From Bacteroidota bacterium (GTDB lineage Bacteria > Bacteroidota > Bacteroidia > Chitinophagales > Chitinophagaceae), in contig JAGWRO010000076.1 in assembly GCA_028876495.1 (NCBI GenBank), positions 22,994 to 86,993 of the forward strand: a stretch of DNA of 64,000 bases. Direction: 5' to 3'. Positions 26,267 to 35,613 of this stretch are shown one piece after another. Position 1 is the stretch's first letter; each line of letters opens with the position of its first letter. The notes beneath the pieces were generated by a model, which had not been told where the DNA came from, did no database searches, and saw only the letters and a list, made by a program, of their open reading frames with translations. The translations under genes and the position numbers were made by a program.

Positions 26267-27364
26267 ATGAGATTTAATCATTTTTCAAAATTCAACCCAA
26301 ATGAAAATAGCAAGTCAACATTTGAAAACCTGTTGAATATTTTCATGCAACTGCTTACTTATACAAGTGGCGACGTAGGTGAAGCCCTTAGCTGGCTTAC
26401 CGAACTGGATAAAGAATACAATCTTACCAATGATGAATACGGGATGGGAGATTTTATTGAAGATCTGAAAGACAAAGGGTATATAGACGAGAATAAACAG
26501 AACGGAGAAATAAAAATTACTCCAAAAACCGAGCAGGGAATCAGGAAGCGCAGCCTTGAGGAAATATTTGGTAAGCTTAAAAAAACAAGATCAGGAAATC
26601 ATAATACCTTCAAACCCGGTGGTGGCGACGAGATCAATCCGGAAACCAGGCCTTTTCAGTTCGGCGATACTTTAGAGCAAATTGATTTTACGGAATCGAT
26701 CCGTAATGCGCAAATCAATCATGGAACGGAAAGTTTTATGATGCATGAAGATGATTTGGAAATTCGTGAAACTGATTTTAAAGCGCAAACTTCCACCGTG
26801 TTGATGATCGACATTTCGCACAGCATGATCTTATATGGCGAAGACAGGATAACACCTGCCAAGAAAGTAGCGATGGCTTTGAGCGAATTAATTACTACCA
26901 AATATCCGAAGGACACCATTGATATCGTGGTTTTTGGAAATGATGCATGGACTGTGGAAATCAAAGATCTTCCTTATTTGCAGGTTGGGCCTTATCACAC
27001 CAATACGGTTGCGGGGCTCGAACTGGCGATGGATATTTTGCGAAGAAGAAAAAATCCCAACAAACAAATTTTTATGATCACTGACGGAAAGCCGACTTGT
27101 TTGAAAGTGGGCAAGCGTTATTATAAAAATAGTTTTGGAGTTGATAGAAGAATTTTAAATCGTTGCCTGAATCTTGCTGCTCAATGTAAAAAACTTAAAA
27201 TTCCTATCACCACATTTATGATTGCCAGCGATCCGTATCTTCAAAAATTTGTGACTGAATTTACAGAAACCAATAATGGCAAGGCTTTCTTTGCGTCTCT
27301 CGACAGGCTGGGCGCTTTTATCTTTAAAGACTTTGAAAGCGGAAAAAGAAAAACGGTTTATTGA
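26267..27364 (+). CDS. VWA domain protein, partner of a chelatase-like AAA ATPase
   Basis: A 365-residue cytoplasmic protein. A helical N-terminal region (about 1-110) and a linker precede a von Willebrand A domain (about 170-365) whose MIDAS is DISHS (182-186), with later MITDGKPT. This resembles the D-subunit-like VWA proteins that pair with magnesium-chelatase-I/MoxR-type ATPases and act as substrate adaptors. The ATPase gene lies 506 bases downstream on the same strand, with a GxxExxY gene inserted between. No signal peptide. Substrate unknown; the pair is not a tetrapyrrole chelatase, because no H subunit is present. Confidence 0.88.
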   Translation: MRFNHFSKFNPNENSKSTFENLLNIFMQLLTYTSGDVGEALSWLTELDKEYNLTNDEYGMGDFIEDLKDKGYIDENKQNGEIKITPKTEQGIRKRSLEEIFGKLKKTRSGNHNTFKPGGGDEINPETRPFQFGDTLEQIDFTESIRNAQINHGTESFMMHEDDLEIRETDFKAQTSTVLMIDISHSMILYGEDRITPAKKVAMALSELITTKYPKDTIDIVVFGNDAWTVEIKDLPYLQVGPYHTNTVAGLELAMDILRRRKNPNKQIFMITDGKPTCLKVGKRYYKNSFGVDRRILNRCLNLAAQCKKLKIPITTFMIASDPYLQKFVTEFTETNNGKAFFASLDRLGAFIFKDFESGKRKTVY

Positions 27365-27447
27365 AAAATGTCTGAACCATGATTTGGGGAGATTAAAAAG
27401 ATTAGAAGAACAGATTTTTAGACGATAATTGATACATTTACTTAATT

Positions 27448-27855
27448 GTGGGACAGACAGAATATAAATTTAAAGAGATAACAGAAAAAATAATTGGTGC
27501 AGCAATGAGAGTGCATTCTGCCCCGGGAAACGGATTCCAGGAAGTAATTTATCAAAGAGCACTTGAAATTGAAATGGATGATTCCGATTTGAAGTTTGCC
27601 CGGGAATTAAGCATGCCGATTTATTATAAAAACAAACAGATAGGAGAAAGAAGAGTAGATTTTTTTGTGGAATCCAAAATAATGGTAGAACTCAAGGCTA
27701 TTATCCAATTAGAAAATGTTCATCTTGCGCAGGCCAAAAATTATTTAGAGGCATACAATGTGCAGGTAGGATTACTGATAAATTTTGGATCCATTAGTCT
27801 TCAATTTAAAAGACTTGAAAACTCAAAATTCTGCCCTAATCCTAACAATCAATAA
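27448..27855 (+). CDS. GxxExxY family protein (PD-(D/E)XK nuclease-like)
   Basis: A 135-residue protein with the eponymous motif G29-F-Q-E32-V-I-Y35 and a PD-(D/E)XK-type core: D71 in RRVDFFVE and E81-L-K83 in MVELKA. These acidic and lysine residues match nuclease active sites, but family members are not well characterised and the activity is inference. The start is a GTG at 27448. It lies 83 bases after the VWA gene and 14 bases before the AAA ATPase gene, so it is probably co-transcribed with them. Related genes are scattered through Bacteroidota genomes, so its position may reflect recent insertion. Confidence 0.88.
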   Translation: MGQTEYKFKEITEKIIGAAMRVHSAPGNGFQEVIYQRALEIEMDDSDLKFARELSMPIYYKNKQIGERRVDFFVESKIMVELKAIIQLENVHLAQAKNYLEAYNVQVGLLINFGSISLQFKRLENSKFCPNPNNQ

Positions 27856-27869
27856 AATCCACCCAAATC

Positions 27870-29381
27870 ATGGTTCAGACAGACATAAAAACCCTGGGAC
27901 AACTAAAAGAAATTAACTACAAACCCAGATCAGTAAAAGAAGAATTACGCGAAAATCTTATTAAGAAGATCAGTAAAAAAGATGTGACTTTTCGTGGAAT
28001 TATTGGTTATGAAGATTCAGTGATTCCTGATACAGAAAGAGCTTTGTTGTCACGTCATAATATCCTTTTCCTGGGTTTGCGTGGACAAGCGAAGACCCGT
28101 ATGGCGCGCCAGATGACGGAATTACTGGATGAATATATCCCGGTAGTAGAAGGCAGCGAAGTAAACGATGATCCGTTTAAGCCGCTCAGCAAATATGCCC
28201 GCGATCTTGTGAAGGAAAAAGGAGATGACACACCTATCACATGGTTACATAGAAGCGAGCGATATGGGGAAAAATTAGCTACACCTGATGTAAGTGTTGC
28301 CGATCTTATTGGTGATATTGACCCGATAAAAGCTGCCAATTTGAAGTTGAGTTATGCTGATGAAAGAGTGATCCATTATGGCATCATTCCAAGGAGCAAC
28401 CGCGGCATTTTTGTGATCAACGAATTACCCGATTTGCAGGCGCGCATCCAGGTTTCATTGTTCAATATTTTGGAAGAAGGCGACTTGCAGATACGCGGTT
28501 TTAAATTAAGATTGCCGCTGGATATTATGTTTGTCTTCACTGCAAATCCTGAAGATTATACCAACCGCGGGGCGATTGTAACACCACTTAAAGATCGTAT
28601 CGAAAGCCAGATACTGACTCATTATCCTACCAATATTGAAAATTCTTTGTTTATTACTGAACAGGAAGCTTCCATTCATAGCGAACAGGTAAAAAAAGTA
28701 CAGGTAAGTGATCTGGTAAAACGCCTGTTAGAGCAGGTTTCATTTGAAGCACGGGGAAGTGAATTTGTCGACAAAAAAAGTGGCGTTTCTGCAAGGCTTA
28801 CCATCTCTGCATTTGAAAATGCCGTGAGTGCCGCAGAAAGGCGCGCCATCATGAATAAAGAAAAAGAAACGCAGGTTTGGATCAGCGATCTGACGGGCAT
28901 TATTCCTTCCATCACCGGTAAAATAGAATTGGTATATGAAGGAGAACAGGAAGGTCCTTACCAGGTGGCGTATAATTTATTGGAGAAGGCCATACGGACA
29001 CAATTTGTAAAATATTTCCCCAATCCTGAATCTTTAAAAAAAAGAAAAACCCGCGAATCTGTTCCTGAGGAAAATCCTTACAGGGCCATTACACATTGGT
29101 TTGATTCCGGCAACCAGCTGAATGTTTCTTTTGATTTAAAGGATGAAGATAAAATACAGATGCTTTACAAAGTAGATGGCTTATTTGGCCTCGTGAAAAA
29201 ACATTTTCCTGCCGCCAATAATAAAGAAAATGCGTTGCTGATGGAATTTGTATTGCACGGTTTGTCGGCATTTTCTTTGATCAGCAAAAAAGTGGTGGAA
29301 GGTAAAATCGAATTTAAAGATCTGATGGGAAGTATGATCAATTTAAGTTCCCAATCTTTTACAGATGATGAATTGGAGTAG
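27870..29381 (+). CDS. Magnesium chelatase-like / MoxR-type AAA+ ATPase
   Basis: A 503-residue AAA+ protein. The P-loop is GLRGQAKT (69-76), and the Walker B region reads GIFVINELPDLQARIQ, with Asn where Asp is usual. FTANPEDYTNRGAIVTPLKD provides sensor 1 and the arginine-finger region. As far as I recall, both the Ala in the P-loop and the NE Walker B recur throughout this subfamily, so they are family traits and not damage. It should act with the VWA protein upstream as a remodelling or metal-insertion motor. The 3' side converges on the four-gene secreted cluster with a 168-base gap. Confidence 0.88.
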   Translation: MVQTDIKTLGQLKEINYKPRSVKEELRENLIKKISKKDVTFRGIIGYEDSVIPDTERALLSRHNILFLGLRGQAKTRMARQMTELLDEYIPVVEGSEVNDDPFKPLSKYARDLVKEKGDDTPITWLHRSERYGEKLATPDVSVADLIGDIDPIKAANLKLSYADERVIHYGIIPRSNRGIFVINELPDLQARIQVSLFNILEEGDLQIRGFKLRLPLDIMFVFTANPEDYTNRGAIVTPLKDRIESQILTHYPTNIENSLFITEQEASIHSEQVKKVQVSDLVKRLLEQVSFEARGSEFVDKKSGVSARLTISAFENAVSAAERRAIMNKEKETQVWISDLTGIIPSITGKIELVYEGEQEGPYQVAYNLLEKAIRTQFVKYFPNPESLKKRKTRESVPEENPYRAITHWFDSGNQLNVSFDLKDEDKIQMLYKVDGLFGLVKKHFPAANNKENALLMEFVLHGLSAFSLISKKVVEGKIEFKDLMGSMINLSSQSFTDDELE

Positions 29382-29400
29382 TACCAAATCATTCTAAAGC

Positions 29401-29434
29401 AAAATAAAAAAAGCTGTTATTTGTTGGATTTCTG
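29401..29434 (-). repeat. Dispersed GTAAAC motif, copy 7 (diverged)
   Basis: Minus-strand CAGAAATCCAACAAATAA, then CAGC and TTTTTTTATTTT. It lies in the convergent gap, 114 bases past the stop of the 683-residue protein gene. Confidence 0.5.
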
Positions 29435-29548
29435 AAGTCGGTGTAAGTTAAAAAAAATGCCACTATTAATCTTTTACAATCACTTTCTTTAATTTAATGA
29501 TATTTTAGTTATTTCCAACGCTTCTAATAGCAAGAGTCTGCACCTTAG

Positions 29549-31600
29549 CTAACTGCCAGGCTTATAAATTACTTTTATTGTATAGTATCCGTAAACGATC
29601 ACTTCCGATTCCTGTGGGTTTATTTTTTTTGCATCAAAGCGTATATTGTGAAGCGTAGTCGTCAGTTTTTGAATCTGTAGAGGGAAATCGATATAAAGAA
29701 TGGGTGCAACATTTTGATTTGTCCCGAGACTCATAGCTTGTGTAGCCAAATCACGTATTTTCTGATAGTCGCTAATGTTTGAAGCAGATCGCCCATTACC
29801 CATTTTTTTTTGAATGGCTTTCATCTGAGCTGCTATTTGCTCGCCTTGCTCTTTCATGATCTCAGCTTGTTGTTTGGCCTTACCACTACGAACAAGTTCT
29901 ACTCTTTTATTTACGTCCTGGAAAAGACCGTCTACATCGTTTATTCCTAATGGTACAGGAGGGCTCATCGGAACCCTCCATGTGCCGGCCAAAGCATTGG
30001 GTTGGGGAACAAATGAACTTAGGAAGATGCTATCCTTGCCTGCATGACAATAATCCATTTTTAGTCCGTACAAAATCGTATAATATCTTTTTGTGCCAAT
30101 ATACTCGGGCCGGGGGCCGGGTCCAACCAGTTCATTATCCAGCAGATCACAAACAATTTGTTGTGATGGTTTTTTCTTTGGGAACCCCAAATTATTATTG
30201 CCCTTAATTAGTACCCAGCGATAGCAGGTATCATTATCGTAATCAAATTCGGGAGTTATTTTTTCTTCTCCTTTTAAATGTGCAAGTGCATAACCCCCTT
30301 GCGTTCCTTCCTTTACATCCATTTCAATTTGTAAGATAAAACTATTTAATAATTTAGTCATTTTTTGGGTTAGATCTGATTCCTGACCTCCCAGTAACTG
30401 TCGCTGCCTTTCCAGCCCGAAAATAAATGGAATGTTTGCAAGCTGCGACCAATCATGTTCATGAAACAATTTATTTGTGTAATATTCTTCAACTCTGTCA
30501 ATTAATGCAGCGCATTCTGCCAGTCCTCTATTTTCGTCGGTATTTTCTCCCCATAATTCCATTTGCCGGATAGCTGATAAGTATACTTTAATTACGGGCC
30601 GGGCAGTTTCTACGTTTTTATTATAATCTTTGAATAATTTTTCAGCTTTTCTATACTCACGGTTAACGAGAAAATCAACAGCATTTTTAAGATCGCTATA
30701 ATCCATATAGGCACAAGGGCCACTTTTAGAGGGATCTTTGCTCCAATTAAAGGCATCGTATAGGATAGATTCCATATCATATTTATTGTCAGTTCTGTTA
30801 GGGAGACCATCCTTAATTCCCATTAATTCTATATCCCGCATTAAACCGATACAGAATTTGATCATATCACTTTCCGGTTCAAAAAACTTGTTTGCATATA
30901 CGCTATCCTGCCAATGATATAGTTTTTCTAAAGAAGTATCACAGGAAACACACTGATTACTGTATGCCGGTGGTGGCGGATAGGTCAGTTCAGCATCTTT
31001 ATCATGTTTATGGGCTTTGTAAAAAGCCATTGTTTTATGAAACTCTGGCTTGTTTTCAGAACATTTTTTAAAAATAGTATCCTTTTTTGCTTTCCCTTTT
31101 ACATTTGCAATGTCCTTCTGGTTATCAGGTTTTGTATCTACCAAAACTTTACCATTAATCTTGTATGTTTTCCATTCTTCTTTCAGATCATCTAAAACCG
31201 GTAAGGTTACCTCATTGAAATGATAAGACCATTCATTTACCTTGTTAGCTGGAGCTTGTAATTCATTTTCATATTTTTCCAGGTTATTCAAACCGGTTTC
31301 TATTTTCTTGTTCCATCCGTCAATATCTTTTGATTCAATAGAAATACTTCCATCAGTTGATACGGTTAAATTTGTTCCGCTTCCTCCGGTACTATATATG
31401 TAATCCCCTGAAGAGTCAATATGATTATTAGTAGCGAATAGATTATTAGATTTCCAATGGCCGGTAAACCATAAAAGACTTGTATGCTTTAAATTGATTA
31501 ATGAATCTGCCTTAGGTACCTGTTTTTGTGCAGTGACGGACAGGGCAAACAATAAATGACTAAAAATAATTGTTAGCCGCACTATTTTATTTCGTAGCAT
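29549..31600 (-). CDS. Secreted protein of unknown function (683 aa)
   Basis: Not recognised. A signal peptide (about 1-24, ending SVTAQ) indicates export to the periplasm or surface. The mature part has a CVSC pair near residue 214, a helical middle with AECAALIDRVEEYYTN, and a C-terminal beta-rich end after a charged helix (KQQAEIMKEQGEQIAAQMKA). No transmembrane beta-barrel, lipobox or type IX sorting domain is visible. It is the last of four same-strand genes (OmpA-domain, 315 aa, 411 aa, this one), 42 bases after the 411-residue gene, all four with export signals, so a joint envelope role is likely but undefined. Confidence 0.8.
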   Translation of the reverse strand: MLRNKIVRLTIIFSHLLFALSVTAQKQVPKADSLINLKHTSLLWFTGHWKSNNLFATNNHIDSSGDYIYSTGGSGTNLTVSTDGSISIESKDIDGWNKKIETGLNNLEKYENELQAPANKVNEWSYHFNEVTLPVLDDLKEEWKTYKINGKVLVDTKPDNQKDIANVKGKAKKDTIFKKCSENKPEFHKTMAFYKAHKHDKDAELTYPPPPAYSNQCVSCDTSLEKLYHWQDSVYANKFFEPESDMIKFCIGLMRDIELMGIKDGLPNRTDNKYDMESILYDAFNWSKDPSKSGPCAYMDYSDLKNAVDFLVNREYRKAEKLFKDYNKNVETARPVIKVYLSAIRQMELWGENTDENRGLAECAALIDRVEEYYTNKLFHEHDWSQLANIPFIFGLERQRQLLGGQESDLTQKMTKLLNSFILQIEMDVKEGTQGGYALAHLKGEEKITPEFDYDNDTCYRWVLIKGNNNLGFPKKKPSQQIVCDLLDNELVGPGPRPEYIGTKRYYTILYGLKMDYCHAGKDSIFLSSFVPQPNALAGTWRVPMSPPVPLGINDVDGLFQDVNKRVELVRSGKAKQQAEIMKEQGEQIAAQMKAIQKKMGNGRSASNISDYQKIRDLATQAMSLGTNQNVAPILYIDFPLQIQKLTTTLHNIRFDAKKINPQESEVIVYGYYTIKVIYKPGS

Positions 31601-31642
31601 AATAGTTTTATTAGTCGAAAACTGCTGTTTATTATGATTAAT

Positions 31643-32878
31643 TTATTTTCCTATCATTGCATTGATCTGATCCCAGTTTATACTTTTTATCACATCAAGT
31701 ACTTTATCTTTTCCGCCTTCTATTTGCATGGCAAGATTTTGCAGAACATCACATTTTATATTTTGAACTAATCCAATAGTCGATTGCTTTGACGTGTATC
31801 TTTTAACAAACAACGGCCGATAGTTATTATAACTATCGGCTGATAGGAATTGTCCGAACCTGATCATTCCAACGGAAGCTGGATTTTCGAAAATATATCC
31901 CTGGTAGTTCAGCACGTACGCATGTTCGTCTGTGTCTTTATCTGGATTGATTAATAACCCGGCATATGAAGCGCCACTGATATTTAATGACTGTTGGGGA
32001 ACCAGTGAACGTTGCCCTGGATCTTCAAGACCTGTCTTTACATAGTCAGGATTGACCATTATATGCACCAATACAATGGAAGCTTCCGTAAATAATTTTG
32101 TTTTACTCGTAAATTCATCTTCCACATTCTTCATTGACTGAGTGGCATCCGTGTAGGACTTTGCTCCCACATCCTGGCTTTTTTTTAAGAAATAATTCAT
32201 CTTGTAAGAAAACCACTTTAGTTTTTTCTCACGCTCTTTAATTCCTGCTGTGTTATTGTTTTTTATATCTTTCAAATATTGATCTTGATGGTCGTCTAAA
32301 TATTTAGTTTGTTGTTGGATATAATAATCTTCTGAATCTGAATAAGCCTGTAGTAAAGGATCCCTGTCTACCTCTTCTGATGCAGAATTATATTGTTGGG
32401 CAGAATTATCCATTTTTGACTGGAATTCTACTTCCCAATTTTTCCATTTGGATAAGGAATCTTTATTTACTAGGATAATAAATGTAATATCGACGCTTGC
32501 AGGAGGTCTTTTTTCATAAGGAGTCGACTCCCATTCTTCATAACTTATTGAAGGACTAGGCGGCCCGTCATAAGCTTCTTCGGTAAGTTCATATAATTCC
32601 CAGTGATTTCTTTTCGCCGCTTCTGCCAGGATGTTGTAAAGTTGTAAACGCATTTTTTTTTCGAATTTCAATTCCTGGATCAGCGCGATATTATCTTTCA
32701 TGCGTGTTGTCCAGTCATTAGCAGTACTAATGGCATCGGTGTTCTGGCACGGGGCTGGCCAATATGTGCAGCGCAAATCTTGCGATTTTGCAATAAATGG
32801 AATTGTTGACAGAAAAAAAATTACAACAATTGATTGTTGAATTTGATTACTTCTAAAAAAAATATTCCTGAAAATCAT
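31643..32878 (-). CDS. Secreted protein of unknown function (411 aa)
   Basis: Not recognised. An N-terminal hydrophobic signal (about 8-32, ending AKSQ) is followed by a mature region starting DLRCTYWPAPCQ with two close cysteines. The middle is strongly helical and Gln/Asp/Lys-rich (about 150-260) and could form a coiled coil. The C-terminal third is more mixed, with SYAGLLINPDKDTDEHAYVL. No catalytic motif is evident. It is the third gene of a probable four-gene operon, 42 bases before the 683-residue gene and 162 bases after the 315-residue gene. Confidence 0.78.
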   Translation of the reverse strand: MIFRNIFFRSNQIQQSIVVIFFLSTIPFIAKSQDLRCTYWPAPCQNTDAISTANDWTTRMKDNIALIQELKFEKKMRLQLYNILAEAAKRNHWELYELTEEAYDGPPSPSISYEEWESTPYEKRPPASVDITFIILVNKDSLSKWKNWEVEFQSKMDNSAQQYNSASEEVDRDPLLQAYSDSEDYYIQQQTKYLDDHQDQYLKDIKNNNTAGIKEREKKLKWFSYKMNYFLKKSQDVGAKSYTDATQSMKNVEDEFTSKTKLFTEASIVLVHIMVNPDYVKTGLEDPGQRSLVPQQSLNISGASYAGLLINPDKDTDEHAYVLNYQGYIFENPASVGMIRFGQFLSADSYNNYRPLFVKRYTSKQSTIGLVQNIKCDVLQNLAMQIEGGKDKVLDVIKSINWDQINAMIGK

Positions 32879-33040
32879 TTTTATCGCTTTCTGCTTTTTT
32901 TGAGCTTTTTTCTTTTAGATATTTTAATTAGCTCCCCGAACTGCAACCATAGTGCAGTCATGCCATTTATTTTTTAAAGCATTTAAAAGATTATTATTTT
33001 TTTGCTTTCAGTTCAATGAAATCCATATTTTAAAAAAATA

Positions 33041-33988
33041 TTATTGGCAGGCTTCCGGCAAATGACCATTTTTAATGTTGGTCAGATCTGCATACTCTGA
33101 CCCCGTCTCTTTGACCTTATCACCTACCAATCCAAGAATGGGCATAACGGAACCAAAAACTTCTTGTTGCAATGTAACTGCCTGGGACTTTAAAGCAGGC
33201 AGACTTAATGCATCTCCATAGTTAAGATCTTGCTCAACTTTATCAACTATAGCGATTTCACCTTTAATTTTCGGAAGATATCTTTGCAGGAGTGCTTCTA
33301 AATTTTGAAGATATTCATTTGAAACGGCGACTCTTTTCTGATGAAAATCCATATTAATGCTTTTCACGCATCCGCATTTCGGTAACATCAGGTCAGCTCC
33401 CTCAACTTTAAATTCCTCGCAGGATCCGGTCATTTTTATATTATCCATTTTCTGTTGATAGGTGCCAGTTAATTGTGAGCCTTTAGTATTCAGCTCATTT
33501 AGCACAACATTAAGTTTTGCTGCCGCATCCTGACCTTTGCCAATTTCCTGCATTAAATCTGTGTTAATTGCTGTGGGGGATCTATTTTGATTTTGCATTT
33601 GTTGCGCCATTTTCATGGCTTCTTGCGGACTCATATTCTGCATCTGCGACGAATTTTGCATCATATTAGACATTTGATCCTGTGATGGAATCGATGCAGT
33701 TGGATTGCTATAAGAACTGGTCATAGATGAAGTGGCCAATTGTTGCACATCATTTTCTGTAATTTGTTGTAAATCATTTATAACTTTTCCTGCATCTTTA
33801 ACAGAGATGATCCCGTTGGTAGCATCTGTATCTTTAGTACATAATTGAAAACTTGTTCCACAATCGTTAGGTATAGGAGGAATCTTTGAGAACAAGCTGT
33901 TTATCGGTAAGGGAAGGGCCCTTTGTGCTTTAATTGTGGCTTTTGTTCCAAAGAATATTATTGCAACCAGAATAAGTTTAGTTTTCAT
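33041..33988 (-). CDS. Secreted helical protein of unknown function (315 aa)
   Basis: Not recognised. A signal peptide (about 1-21, ending IKAQ) is followed by a proline-rich start with CGTSFQLC, then a low-complexity Met/Gln/Ser-rich stretch (about 85-140, with repeated QMQN). A helical region follows, containing CEEFKVEG and PKCGCVKS; these cysteines suggest disulphides. The closing residues are LPEACQ. It is the second gene of the secreted cluster, 71 bases after the OmpA-domain gene. Its Met/Gln-rich tract could be metal-binding or a flexible linker; that is speculation. Confidence 0.78.
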   Translation of the reverse strand: MKTKLILVAIIFFGTKATIKAQRALPLPINSLFSKIPPIPNDCGTSFQLCTKDTDATNGIISVKDAGKVINDLQQITENDVQQLATSSMTSSYSNPTASIPSQDQMSNMMQNSSQMQNMSPQEAMKMAQQMQNQNRSPTAINTDLMQEIGKGQDAAAKLNVVLNELNTKGSQLTGTYQQKMDNIKMTGSCEEFKVEGADLMLPKCGCVKSINMDFHQKRVAVSNEYLQNLEALLQRYLPKIKGEIAIVDKVEQDLNYGDALSLPALKSQAVTLQQEVFGSVMPILGLVGDKVKETGSEYADLTNIKNGHLPEACQ

Positions 33989-34059
33989 ATTTCAGTTTTG
34001 ATGACTTTTTTTGGCCTGGTATGAGAAAAACATTTGATAAAAATTGGCTGGAATTATAA

Positions 34060-35313
34060 TCACATCTTAATAAATTCCACTCTCCTGTTATTCGCTTTGC
34101 CTTCAGGCGTGTCATTTCCAGCAATGGGTTTTGTGTCGCCAAAACCTTTTGTAGTCAATCTTGATGCATCGATACCCATACTAACCAGTTGAGTCTTTAC
34201 GGCATCGGCACGTTGCTGAGACAAGGTCAGATTGTGTGATGCATCACCGGTATTATCAGTGTGTCCGTCAATTTCAAATTTTAGTGACGCATTTTTCTTC
34301 ATCAGGTTATATATCTCGTTGATAGAGCCCATTGATTCCGGCTTTAAGGTAGCTTTATCAACATCGAAGAGGATTCCGTGCATAATAATTTTTGACGGGG
34401 TAGTAGTTTCTTTATAAATATTGATACCCCCTTTGGCGATACGTATATTTTTTACAAATGAGTTTTCATAACCACTTACGTGAATGGTTACATTATTAGG
34501 CTTACCGGTGAGATTATTTACATTAGCTACCCTGTATTGGTCTACATAGACCTTACCGACATTTTTATTAATAGCAATAGCTATATGATGCCAAACCATC
34601 GGGTAATCACCATCTGCGTGTAAGTCTTTTGGAAATTCCACATCGCCAAGAGTCCAGGTAACGTCGGAATTAGTGAAAGAGACTCCGGGCATGATGGCTG
34701 GGTCCTGCGCATAATATACCCGGTTGCCAAAATCCACAGAGAAATGATTTAGGCCAAATTTTTCATTTTTAAAATCAAACTCAACTGTAAATTGATCCGG
34801 CATATAAGTTTCCTTTGTCATGCGCGGCGTAAAAGTGGCTCCGGGGCCTGTGGGTACATGTATTACATTTTCACCATCTTCCTGTTGAACATCCACCTGT
34901 CCGTCGCTCAAAGTAAATTGCGAAGGTATTTCCCCGGTTTGTTCATCAGCTAGGTCGGATTCAAAAATGATATCGTCTCCCGGAACAAAATCATAATTCT
35001 TATAACTCTGAATGGTTGGCGGACTGTTTTTTTCTGAAGAAGCTGTTGCATCGCCGGAGGAAGAGCCGGATGAATTGGGATCTGAAGATGAACCGGCTTC
35101 AGCATTATTGCTTTTGTCTCCTTTTGCTGCATCTTCAGTTTTATCTATTGCTTTATCTGTGGCGTTACCTGCATCGTTAGTCACATGATCCGCGGCGGTT
35201 TGGGTTATTTTGTTCTTTAATCTTTTCAGAAATTGTGCCTGGGAGTATTGACAAACGACGATTAAAATAATTGCCAATATCATACATTTAAAAAAACGAA
35301 ATGATGTTTTCAT
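34060..35313 (-). CDS. OmpA-domain outer membrane/periplasmic protein with lectin-like middle
   Basis: A 417-residue exported protein. The signal peptide (about 1-26, ending SQAQ) is followed by a Ser/Asp/Ala-rich low-complexity linker (about 45-100). A beta-rich middle (about 110-300) has the feel of a concanavalin/LamG-type domain (FTVEFDFKNEKFGLNHFSVD, VWHHIAIAINKNVGKVYVDQ). The C-terminal OmpA-like peptidoglycan-binding domain (about 306-417) carries FEIDGHTDNTG and LSQQRADAVK. It would anchor a surface or periplasmic module to the cell wall. It is the first gene of the four-gene secreted cluster and diverges from the TonB receptor with 300 bases between starts. Confidence 0.88.
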   Translation of the reverse strand: MKTSFRFFKCMILAIILIVVCQYSQAQFLKRLKNKITQTAADHVTNDAGNATDKAIDKTEDAAKGDKSNNAEAGSSSDPNSSGSSSGDATASSEKNSPPTIQSYKNYDFVPGDDIIFESDLADEQTGEIPSQFTLSDGQVDVQQEDGENVIHVPTGPGATFTPRMTKETYMPDQFTVEFDFKNEKFGLNHFSVDFGNRVYYAQDPAIMPGVSFTNSDVTWTLGDVEFPKDLHADGDYPMVWHHIAIAINKNVGKVYVDQYRVANVNNLTGKPNNVTIHVSGYENSFVKNIRIAKGGINIYKETTTPSKIIMHGILFDVDKATLKPESMGSINEIYNLMKKNASLKFEIDGHTDNTGDASHNLTLSQQRADAVKTQLVSMGIDASRLTTKGFGDTKPIAGNDTPEGKANNRRVEFIKM

Positions 35314-35613
35314 AATTAAATATTTTTTTGGTAAACATGCCTTAATGTCATTATCAAAGAAATGATTTTTGGCAAAAAAATCCTATCGTATAAATAGATG
35401 ATTTTTTCTGAAAATCCGGAAAGAATAATTTCTTGATTTTTTTGGGAAATACTGTTCAAAATCGTCCGTGAGAAAAATATCAACAGCACCAAAAGGTTGA
35501 TTAAATTTCCTTTGTAATGTTTTACTTAAAATAGGTTGATTTATCTTTTTTAATTTTAGAATTTAAGCCCAATTTTGCGATTATAAGACGCTAAAAAATG
35601 GTAAATTCAAAGA
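35314..35613. other. Divergent intergenic region between the OmpA-domain and TonB receptor genes
   Basis: A 300-base AT-rich spacer that should hold promoters for both directions. No element matches TAnnTTTG well. An imperfect stem (AAAAAATC at 35375-35382 with GATTTTTT near 35399-35406, inner CTAT/ATAG) is the only structure seen. Confidence 0.4.

Noticed and set aside
27870..29381. Defective ATPase because of GQAKT P-loop and NE Walker B
   Set aside because: From memory the same changes are standard in this chelatase-like subfamily, so they are not evidence of inactivation.
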